A DNA stretch of 17,613 bases from Irineochytrium annulatum (taxonomy: Eukaryota > Chytridiomycota > Chytridiomycetes > Chytridiales > Chytridiaceae), in assembly GCA_027600665.1 (NCBI GenBank), contig JADGJL010000581.1, positions 1 through 17,613 on the forward strand, written 5' to 3'. A program made the translations under genes and the position numbers. Positions within the stretch are counted from its first letter, which is position 1; the number at the start of each line of letters is the position of its first letter. Positions 10,283 through 17,613 of the stretch are shown here, one piece after another. The notes beneath the pieces were generated by a model. It saw only the letters and a list, made by a program, of their open reading frames with translations, was not told the origin of the DNA and did not search any database.

Positions 10283-11707
10283 TCAAAACGATATCTTTCC
10301 CCTCTTCGCCTTCTTCTTCAGCTCCGCCTGCCTCTTCTTCTCCTCGTACTTCCGCAGCTCCTCCGGCGACATCTTGTTCTCCCTGTCCTTCTCCATCTGG
10401 AACTTGAGCTTCGCGAGCTCCTCCTTACGCTTGTCTTCTTCGCGCTTCAGGATCTTCTCCTCCGCCCCCTGACGAATCTTGCGAAGCTTTGTCCTTTGCT
10501 ACACGTGATGTTAGCAACATCAAGAATCAACGCGCGACGCCCACCTCCGCCGACAGAGAAATTTGTGCGCTGTAATCGATGAAGTCCATAAGCATTTGCA
10601 CCAAGTTCATCATAAGCTCTCCTTCCGAGCGCCCCATCGCTGGAATGTTGAAAGTCGCCTGCAGAGTTTTCGGGAGCGCCTTCAAGTCCTCGATGCTGTT
10701 CCGTCAAGTTAGACACCTCCTTTATAACAGCCCTTCTACCTCTTCGGCAGTTCGGCCTCCTGATCCGTCAAGATGATCGACTCAATAATTGGCGTCTTTA
10801 AAATCTTCCCGGAACCATCGGGTTGGAGACCGAGGGACGCCCATAAAGCCTTCACGATGTTATCGTCCTCTGACAAAGCCGCGGCATACTCCGGCGAGTC
10901 CGTGACGATCGAATATTCCTTCAGCGGGAGCCTCGAGGGTCCCTTAACCGGGAGCGTAAAGTCCTGAAGATCGTATCGCGACTTCGTGATCCTTGCCGCG
11001 TTCTTCTTCCTTAAGATCGCGAACACCATGCCCTCCAACTCCGGGCTCAAAGTAAACTTGATCTCGACTCTGTCGCTCGCCACCGCCGTCGGCGACATCT
11101 TCGCGTATCCCATCGCCATGTTTACGAGATCCATACGCGGGATTAGCTTGATAAACCCGTACACCTTCTCCACGTGCACACGCCCCGACGCGTAGAAAAT
11201 GAAATCGTTCGGGCCGTCACGGATCAGAGAGAAGTTCTTCTCGTCCCCAAGGTGGGCGAAATTGGCCTCGAAGACCGGCATGGTCGCGCTGAGCCAGTCT
11301 TTAGCCACCTTCAGGTTCGCGGCGCGGCCGTAGTAGTGGAGGATGATGTAGCCCACGATGCCGAGGATGCCGAGGACTGTCAAGTTCAATGAGAAGTCGC
11401 GGAGCAGAGTGGGCAACGTTACACTCGTATCTGAAGTCCCACAGGTCGATGCCGCTCAGGTCCAACATTGGGCTCGACGACGACGACTGGACGGGGAGCT
11501 TGATGGCCTGCGGCGGGGAGAAGGGAACATCCTCTACGGCGTCGACATCGTCCTCGTCATCTGCAGCTGGAATGTCAGCCCGGAGTTGCATCGACCGCGA
11601 AGAAAACGATCTCGAGGCCCGCTTCTGATCTCCTACTGACCGATGTCGAACTGCGCGGCCGCGACCACCACGAAGAGGAGCACCCAGAAGAGAGCTTGCA
11701 CGCGCAT
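10283..11707 (-). CDS. CCDC47: PAT complex subunit CCDC47 (DUF1682 family)
   Basis: My model is complement(join(10283..10498, 10545..10695, 10740..11376, 11423..11566, 11641..11707)), 404 residues, introns of 46, 44, 46 and 74 nt; the 46-nt intron at 10499-10544 has a TTGCTAAC branch. Parts in order: a signal peptide (MRVQALFWVLLFVVVAAA, likely cleavage after residue 18); a short acidic luminal segment (DDEDDVDAVEDV); one transmembrane helix (about 70-87); a cytosolic globular DUF1682 domain including IEDLKALPKTLQATFNIP and LMMNLVQMLMDFIDY; and a Lys/Glu-rich coiled-coil tail with MSPEELRKYEEKKRQ. This order matches CCDC47. Known role: an ER membrane protein that, with Asterix, forms the PAT complex at the ribosome-translocon and helps insert multi-pass membrane proteins; also linked to ER calcium. 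Animal homologues are somewhat longer, with a longer luminal part. The signal peptide appears only when the 74-nt intron is removed, which supports that exon. Confidence 0.9.
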
Positions 11708-13001
11708 TATTGCAATGCACAAGCCCAAAATTCCCGACAACCGCGACTAGTAGGACGCCGGCCGCCCCGTCGGCGATCCGGTTCAATCCTGGATCTTGGA
11801 AACTTCTTCGACCTCCCGCGACTCCCGACCCGGTGGGCGAGTGGCAAGGCTGTGAACGCGTTGGACTCGCCATCGAAGGGGATGTGCTCGAAGTTGTAAG
11901 GCCAGGCTTGGTCTAGCGGAGCACAGCAAGTCCTCTCGTTAGTCTCGTCGTGCTCACCGTCTCAGGGGTGTTCGGCGGATCGTCTTTCAATTATGTCCTC
12001 CGTCAGTCGAGGGCCGCGCAGCACTTGCTTCGGAAAGCGCATGTGCAATGTGGGCTCAACCGCTAATCAGAAGATGCAACGAAAAGGACTTCTCGCCGGC
12101 CGGGCTCTAAACCCTCGGTGCTGAAGCTATGTTGCGATGTTCTGGAGAATCGCTAAAATGATGTATTTGAAGGACGAGGAAGATGTCTCGCTCGGCCTCA
12201 TTCCTACAATGAGAATTCCCTCTTGCCACTCGCACTGTTTTCAGAGAAGCCTGAGGAGCCGAAGACAATGTTGCCAGTACCTCCTACCCACCCTCCTAGG
12301 GCTCCCCCTCCTGGCGCGCACCCGCGTCTCGATTGCCCTCCTTGCGCTCATCCTCCTTTCCGCCGATCCCCAATCCGTCCTCCTCCACGTTCACTTAATC
12401 AACGCACAGAGCCAGGTCATGTCCCCCACTACCCAACATCTTCCTCGTCTGGAACTCGTTGACGACAAGCCCTTAAACCGCTTGATAGCCTTCCGAAGGC
12501 CGGCAACAAATATCGCCCGCATGTCGCTGCGCGTTATCTGCAAGATCCTGCCGATCCCGCCGGCGGCGTGTGTCTTCTGGTGCGCGTAGAGAGTCTCAAT
12601 TTGCTTCAGGCGCTCGAGAATGTATACGCTAGGTTCTTGGCTCGCACAGTTTTGCCAGACGGAAGATCGCGAAGGTCTTGCAGGTTCCTAAATGGCGCTC
12701 AGGTAAATATTTGATCATAAGCAGGAGCTCCAACGCCTACACTTGGTTCTGCGCACGAAAGCTTGATCAAGGTGAAAAGTAGTGTGATTTACTGATTATT
12801 TGTACATTGCCGCACTTCCCTTCTTGTTGGTCATTGTATAATGCTCAGATAATGTGAATCTTTAGAGAACCATGTCCTTAACCCGTAGTGCGGTACGCTA
12901 ACCAACACACAAAAGCATTTTCGCATAAATGCAAAATGTTATTAAACCAATTGCCTATATAATTGCAGCACATTCAAAAACCGTCACGTCCCCCCTCGGC
13001 G
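11708..13001. other. Long gap without a clear gene
   Basis: Nearly 1.3 kb lie between the start of CCDC47 (11707) and the stop of the DUF155 gene (13002). About 12780-13000 is AT-rich and fits the 3' UTR of the DUF155 gene; the part next to 11707 holds the CCDC47 promoter. The middle (about 12390-12690) has a protein-like minus-strand stretch described separately. I found no tRNA, mobile element or terminal inverted repeat. Confidence 0.4.
12391..12687 (-). pseudogene. Possible gene remnant or unmodelled exon
   Basis: A minus-strand frame of 98 codons, without its own start at the upstream end, has protein-like composition in its first two thirds (for example ILERLKQIETLYAHQK, ITRSDMRAIFVAGLRKAIKR). 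After FKG (about 12490) the frame turns Ser/Arg/Trp-rich, while the +1 frame continues more plausibly (LVVNEFQTRKMLGSGGHDLALCVD) to a stop. This is what one indel in a decaying gene, or a sequencing error, would look like. A TTTAG acceptor-like site lies directly upstream at 12688-12692. I do not recognise the family, and a plus-strand frame (12137-12589) overlaps it. Confidence 0.25.
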
Positions 13002-15165
13002 TCAAAACCGATGTTCCCTCGTCTCCAGCAAAACCTTCACAATAACTTCCCCGGTCGCCACAAAGCACGTAATTACGATCAGCGCGATGATGATAATGGT
13101 GATAGACGTCATCTCGCTCCCGTTCAAGTGGTCTTGCAGCATGTCTAATAAATCCGAGATGACCTCCACCCTCGTGTTCAGCACTTTAACGCGCTGCGTG
13201 ATCTCGACATAGCCGCGGATAGCGTTGTACAGCCCCGAGAGCTCGGGTTCGGACCAGAAGATCTTACGAAAGTAATTAACGAAACGGGTGCGGTTCAGGG
13301 GTCTACCTCGGGCGTGTCAAGAACGTTTGAGATAAGGTTAACGTTCATTCGGAGCTTGAAGAGCCGACCGACGACCTTGATGACGTCGGTCCGCCCATTC
13401 GGGAGGCTGACCTCACCTTTCTCCGCCATCATCTTTGGCAGAGCGGAGAGTGTCACGATCTCCTCCTCCATGACGTTTTCAAACAGCGTCAGCTTGGCGG
13501 ATTGGGCGACGGCGTGGGAGATGGTTAGTTTGATAAGCGGGTTGCCTGACTTCAGCCTTGACAGAAGACGTCAGCATTTGGAATTAAACAATACCCTCAC
13601 GTTATCATATCGTTGTAGATACGAGGCTGAAACGGCCCTCCGAGATCATACTGAAAGTGAAAGTCCTCAATCTCATAATCCGCTGATTGAGACGATAAGA
13701 CTTTTTAAGGATAAAACCATCTTACAAATCTCAAACGGGTCCCCCGCGTAAGCCTTTAGCCGCGCAACGTATCGCAGCTCCTCTTCCTCCAGGAAGTTCC
13801 AAAACACCACCACGCCGAAATCGAACACGAAGACCTCCTTCCGATGCATCCACTTAGGTTGCAGCGGGCTCGCAACCTCCTCCTCCTCGTGGTCATTGTG
13901 TGAGATGGGTAAGCCGGCGTCATCCATGGAGGCTGACCGCCGCGGCCTGTTCAATCCGTCGCGATTCCGCTCGCTGAAGGGCATTTGGTTGTAGATGGCC
14001 TCAAGGACGGGGGATTTCGGTGAGAGGGCGGTGTGATGGACGGGGCTCCTGTCACAAAAAGAGTTCATGACCGTCATTTCGATAGCAAGAATCCACCACA
14101 CTATGTCCCTCGAACCGCCCATCCCACATCCCACATCCTTTCTTCCTATCCTTGCCCCATTTCCTCAATTCTCCTCGTACTCTAGTAAAACTCACGTCGC
14201 CGTATAGTCGAACCAGTGATTTGGCCTTTGGTTTTCTCTCCTATCCCTGTTCACGGAGTATCCCTCGCCTATAAGCACCTCCCAGACTGCCGCGTCCCCG
14301 TCGTGGGCGACGTATAGGCACTCATCGTAGAAGCTTGAGATTACGCCGTCAGTCTCCCCAAGAAGCTTTGTGACCTCCTTCAGCTTATATGAGTCCGCGG
14401 CGCAGTAGCAGGTGACCTTTTAACGAAAAAAGGTGAGTCGGTGTATCCTTTTTGTCTGATAAGCGTTTTCCCTCCTCAAGTTCCCACCACGTGTGAACGC
14501 CGTGCATATCCTTTCGTCTCGCTCCAACGCCTAAGAATCCTCTTACCCTGGGCAGCTCCGTCCTCCTTTCTTTGGACAGTAATTCCGCTTCCGTCCTCGT
14601 CGTCGCCGCGCTCGCGTACGGCAACTCATGCGGCGGCTCCACGAAGTTGCTCGCGGCATCCATATAGAACCACGGCTGTCCACTCGTGTCATTGGGATGT
14701 TGCTGCGGCGGATACGGCTGCTCCCTCTGCGCCGGCTCCCGCTCCCTCTGCTGCATCTGATCATACGGTGCCTGCTGGGATTCCTGTGGGAATAGGACGA
14801 GCTTTTGGGTGTTCTTTGTGGTCCGGGCGGGCTGCTTGCCAGGCGTCGCGCGCTGGCGGAGGCCCGCGGCGGAGATGTGGAGATTGGAGGCACGGGCGTG
14901 GGAGGGGACCATGTTGGGGTGTGGGGAGGTGGGGAAGGTGGTTGCGAAGGTTGGGCCGCCAGTCCCATATGGACTGCAAAAATAGACGATCGATCAGATA
15001 CGACGTCGACAGGCACCTGCATTAATAACAGTACCTCAGTCGGGAATTAGGGAACGAGTCGAGGTAAGGGTTGTGGATCAGTGGGTTGATGGGAGCGACG
15101 CGGGCCTCTGGCTGCGCGAAGGTGACCCGCATGCGCTCCCTGCGCTGGCCGCCTCCGCTCGACAT
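13002..15165 (-). CDS. Rmd1/Sif2-family protein (DUF155)
   Basis: My model is complement(join(13002..13262, 13307..13556, 13601..13682, 13726..14048, 14196..14416, 14547..14973, 15035..15165)), 564 residues; introns are 44, 44, 43, 147, 130 and 61 nt. The N-terminus is disordered with TTKNTQKLVLFP, a lead-in typical of this family. The DUF155 core follows: VTCYCAADSYKLKEV, FYDECLYVAHDG, EVFVFDFGVVVFWNF, EEEELRY, EIEDFHFQYD, IYNDMITLKSGNPLIKL, SHAVAQSAKLTLFE, LFKLRMNVNLISNVLDTPE, IFWSEPELSGLYNAIRGYVE and RVKVLNTRVEVISDLLDML. A C-terminal membrane helix (about 531-549) completes the usual layout. Every exon join falls inside a conserved motif and keeps the frame, so the model is firm. Yeast Rmd1 and Rmd8 are linked to sporulation and S. 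pombe Sif2/Sif3 were named as Sad1-interacting factors; the related RMND1 is mitochondrial. There is no obvious mitochondrial presequence here, so a Rmd1/Sif2-type role is inferred; molecular activity is unknown. Confidence 0.9.
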
Positions 15166-15262
15166 CCTCGTCCTGTTCTTGACTGCTGGGTCCGATGGGG
15201 AAGGAAAGGCGTTCCCAGCTGGGAATGGCGAATCTGGTCAGGAATTGTCGGCTTGGCAAAAG
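15166..15262. promoter_or_regulatory. Divergent promoter between the DUF155 and RINT1 genes
   Basis: 97 bp separate the ATG of the DUF155 gene (15165, minus) from the first ATG I accept for RINT1 (15263, plus). The gap holds a perfect 14-bp palindrome, TTCCCAGCTGGGAA (15212-15225), with an E-box-like CAGCTG core near its middle. A symmetric site suits divergent transcription, but its use is inferred from position only. Confidence 0.45.
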
Positions 15263-17355
15263 ATGACGGCCTCGCTTGAGTTGCTGTTGGTCCTCATCAG
15301 CCGTTCTCAGCGGGCGCGATCGTACTATGGGCTCATGCATCAGCTCGAGGAAATCTCGTCAGCGGCCGCGGACGCGCCGGCGGACTCGGCGGACGACGAC
15401 TTCCTCGACGATCTCATCAACCAGTTTAACGACTTGACCAAGGGCCTGAAGTCGACGCCAAACTGCTTGAGGGACACCATCACGTCGACGCATGCCTTAC
15501 TACAGGGCATCCTGGAGAAGTAGGTGATCACTGTCGCGTTGTCGTCCATCGGCTGACGCGCGGGACCAGGCGGCTGGCACGCGAGCTGAAGCAGATCGGG
15601 TGGCCGGCCGCCGTCCTGATGGAGAAGGTCCCACAGACTCGTTGGCGTTCCTTCGCTCGGACGTTTAAGGAATGCCTGCAGCTTGCCAAACCGTTCGTGT
15701 CATCGATAATCAACTTTCTATGACCGACGCGTTCTTTACAGCGCCGCGAGCCCTCCCGGCCCCTTGAACGCGATTCGCGTGCTGGTGGACTCGATAGCCG
15801 TCTCGATCAGGTACCACTTCAGCCAGGGGAAGCCGACGAACAGGCTGGACAAGCCCGAGTGGTTCCTCCAGTACATCCTGAAGCAGATTAAGGACCATCA
15901 GGCGTTTGTGACGGAGGAGGTTCAAGCGCTCATGGAGCAGCATTTTGAGTCGCATGGACACGTCGACGCTATGGTAACTATCTCCTTTCCCTGTCGTTCA
16001 AATTTGACACGGCATAGACAGAGTTCATCTACAACCTTCTCCAAATAACCGCCGCGAAGCTCCGCAAGAACCTCCGCCGGGTCACCTCCGACCCCGAATT
16101 GATATCCCACACGGTCACAGAGATCATGCGCTTCGACCTCGTTCTTGCGGAAACCTACTCCTACTCACCCCAAACCTTGCTTTTCGAACCCAAAACGCGC
16201 ACGCTAATGGACATCGTCGTCGACGACCCGCCCGTATTTACGGCCTGGCTAAACGCCGAGGACATAGCGGCCCGCGGTCGCTTCGCGGAGCTCATGCGCG
16301 ATCGGGCGTGGGATCTCGTCTCTGACAACGACCCATCCATGCGGCCCACGCGATCCGCGGAGCTCTTCGTGGACCTCATGACCGTCGTGACGGAGCACTT
16401 CCGCCCCTTGCCACCCCGATGCCAGCTGGAATTCTTCAACAATGTCCTGCTCGGGCTCCTAGAGGAATATCTCGACGCCGCGCGGGAACACGTGAACGCG
16501 CTGCTGGGGACGTACATACCCGGTGTGGACGCGTTCGATGAGCGGGTGGAGAGGATCGGGGGCCTGTGTCGGGGCGTCTGCGGCGTTGGTTATGTGTGCG
16601 GGGTCGTGGTGGAGTGGGGTGAGGATGTGTTGTTTCTAGCGCTGTGGAGAATGGTGGAGGAGAGGTTGGGCGGGACTGAAAGGGAGGCGGGCGGGGAGGT
16701 GAACGGGTTGTTTAGGGACGTTTTGGAAGCGTACCGTGGCGTGATGGAGCAAGTTAGGGAGAGCGTGGTGGAGGCTGGGATGCAGGAATTCACTAAGGCA
16801 TGTTGGGAGTATGATAAGAAGTGAGTGCGTACTATTGTTGACCATCATTTAATACTGGAAATAGGAGAACGTGGGCGTCGATAGAGATGACGGGTCCGCA
16901 GAACTCGGTGTCGTCCGAGTTTTTGGAGCCTGTCCGGGTGTTGAAGAGGGTGGTGGAGACTATGACGGCGAATCTGCCGAGCAGGGAAGCACGGAAATTG
17001 TGCAGGGAGCTTGCCGACCAAGTGGAGGGATATATAATGCGAAAGATCGTCTTGAGGTGGCAGTTCTCCGTACCGGGGGCGGTGCAGTTCGAGCGCGACG
17101 TCGAGATGGGATTAGTGGGGACCATGAAGATTTGTGGATACCCGTTCAAAAGGCAAGTGCTCCTACCACTGTAGCCAATACTAACCTTTCTGTGTTGATA
17201 GGCTTAAACAGGCATGCAAAATCTTGCTTGATGAGAAAGTCTTCGCGAGCATTTTGAAGAGAGGCACCGCGTTGGAGAGTAAGCATCTTGCTGAGCTCGA
17301 GCTGAACATGGTGAGGGTAGGGGAAGCGTTGCAGATTATGGCAGCGAATACATGA
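15263..17355 (+). CDS. RINT1: RINT1/Tip20 family subunit of the Dsl1 ER-tethering complex
   Basis: My model is join(15263..15519, 15570..15698, 15742..15973, 16018..16820, 16865..17152, 17202..17355), 620 residues; introns are 50, 43, 44, 44 and 49 nt. RINT1/Tip20 hallmarks: SYYGLMHQLEEIS near the start; SIRYHFSQGKPTNRLDKPEW with FLQYILKQ; ELISHTVTEIMRFDLVLAE; a helical ELFVDLMTVVTEHFRPLP and VVEWGEDVLFLALW region; and a tail with LKQACKILLDEKVF and ELELNMVRVGEALQI. Known role: with ZW10/Dsl1 and NAG/Sec39 it tethers Golgi-derived COPI vesicles to the ER and acts with ER SNAREs (Sec20, Ufe1). Intron 5 is GC-AG (AG|GCAAGT) with branch TACTAAC; intron 2 uses a weak GTCATC donor. Animal RINT1 and yeast Tip20 are longer at the N-terminus, so either the N-terminal coil is reduced or an upstream exon was missed. 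The frame is open upstream through ATGs at 15089 and 15131, which lie antisense to DUF155 exon 1. Confidence 0.85.
17153..17201 (+). other. GC-AG intron of the RINT1 gene
   Basis: The donor is AG|GCAAGT and the acceptor TTGATAG|G, with a TACTAAC branch-point match between them. Joining codon AG+G gives Arg and continues FKR-LKQACKILLDE in frame. No GT donor in this stretch restores the frame: the nearby GTGCTC leaves the wrong phase. Confidence 0.8.
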
Positions 17356-17379
17356 GATGCAAGAAACATTCGCAGCCGC

Positions 17380-17399
17380 CCGGATGTGGTCGCATCCGG
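17380..17399. repeat. Short inverted repeat (7-bp arms)
   Basis: CCGGATG and CATCCGG are perfect inverted copies separated by six bases. The hairpin begins 24 bp after the RINT1 stop codon, so it lies in the 3' UTR. Confidence 0.6.
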
Positions 17400-17420
17400 T
17401 CGAGACCGTTTTTTACGCGC

Positions 17421-17455
17421 CCTTTGCTGCCGGGCATCGCTACGGCAGACAAAGG
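17421..17455. repeat. Hairpin with 12-bp stem
   Basis: CCTTTGCTGCCG (17421-17432) pairs with CGGCAG (17443-17448) plus CAAAGG (17450-17455), leaving a 10-base loop and a single bulged A. It lies 66 bp after the RINT1 stop, close to the first hairpin. Confidence 0.65.
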
Positions 17456-17472
17456 CTTGAGCAGGCGCAAAT

Positions 17473-17492
17473 AGAGGCGTGTAGAGGCGTGT
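17473..17492. repeat. Tandem 10-bp direct repeat
   Basis: Two perfect adjacent copies of AGAGGCGTGT. Nothing else in the window shows the unit. Its role is unknown; it could be a binding site pair in the promoter of a gene beyond the right edge. Confidence 0.6.
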
Positions 17493-17613
17493 AACATTTC
17501 ACACCCCGCATTATCCCGACCGAGTTTCTCATTACTGCACCGACTTCACTCCACCTTCCCACTTTCCTTCATCATCGCTCGACGCTCCTGGGGATAGCAG
17601 CAGCCGTCATCAC

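Larger units (their letters stand above)
17356..17613. other. Intergenic region after RINT1
   Basis: This stretch follows the RINT1 stop and contains two hairpin-forming inverted repeats and one tandem 10-mer, listed separately. The last ~100 bp are pyrimidine-rich (cttcactccaccttcccac and similar), which in this genome resembles a promoter or 5' UTR, so a plus-strand gene may begin just past the window. Confidence 0.4.

Noticed and set aside
11780..11789. GGTTCAATCC, resembling a tRNA gene B box
   Set aside because: No matching A box, acceptor stem or cloverleaf could be drawn around it.
12137..12589. 150-codon plus-strand frame
   Set aside because: No recognisable domain; the opposite strand reads as better protein over part of it, and neither is convincing.
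1..17613. CRISPR arrays, insertion sequences, retroelement genes, rRNA
   Set aside because: No regularly spaced repeats, transposase or reverse-transcriptase motifs, or rRNA-like sequence seen on either strand.

Overview
The window is nuclear DNA from a eukaryote, most likely an early-diverging (chytrid-like) fungus. The sequence is GC-rich. Every well-supported gene is split by very short spliceosomal introns: I could place 26, nearly all 42-74 nt, with GT..AG ends and often branch sites such as TGCTAAC or CTGAC. There are no ribosome-binding sites or operons. The gene set (CCDC47, RINT1/Tip20, a Rmd1/Sif2-type DUF155 protein, a RUN protein and a ZZ/EF-hand protein) fits a fungus that keeps genes budding yeast has lost. 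The exact lineage is an inference.

Layout, left to right. 1-981 (-): an open frame of unknown function that runs off the left edge. 982-1802: intergenic. 1803-5764 (-): a six-exon, 1228-residue protein with a membrane segment, an acidic stretch, a ZZ zinc finger and EF-hands. Its start codon lies 50 bp from the start of the divergent RUN-domain/coiled-coil gene at 5815-7139 (+). 7140-7464: space between convergent gene ends. 7465-9878 (-): a five-exon Cys-rich, probably nuclear protein with an N-terminal coiled coil. 9879-10282: intergenic. 10283-11707 (-): a five-exon CCDC47 (ER membrane PAT-complex subunit). 11708-13001: the emptiest stretch, with one doubtful gene remnant. 13002-15165 (-): a seven-exon DUF155 (Rmd1/Sif2) protein, divergent from 15263-17355 (+), a six-exon RINT1/Tip20 Dsl1-complex subunit. 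17356-17613: intergenic with two hairpins and a short tandem repeat.

I see no operon-like functional unit. CCDC47 and RINT1 both work at the ER, but they are separate, oppositely oriented genes and the proximity may mean nothing. All exon models were built by hand from reading-frame continuity, splice consensus and remembered family motifs; no alignment was run. I do not see a clearly new multi-gene system. The points most worth a second look are the uncharacterised Cys-rich gene with its tiny 5' exons and possible 24-nt intron, the EF-hand module split by a long insertion, the two very compact head-to-head promoters (one with a perfect 14-bp palindrome), the GC-AG intron, and the apparently short N-terminus of RINT1.
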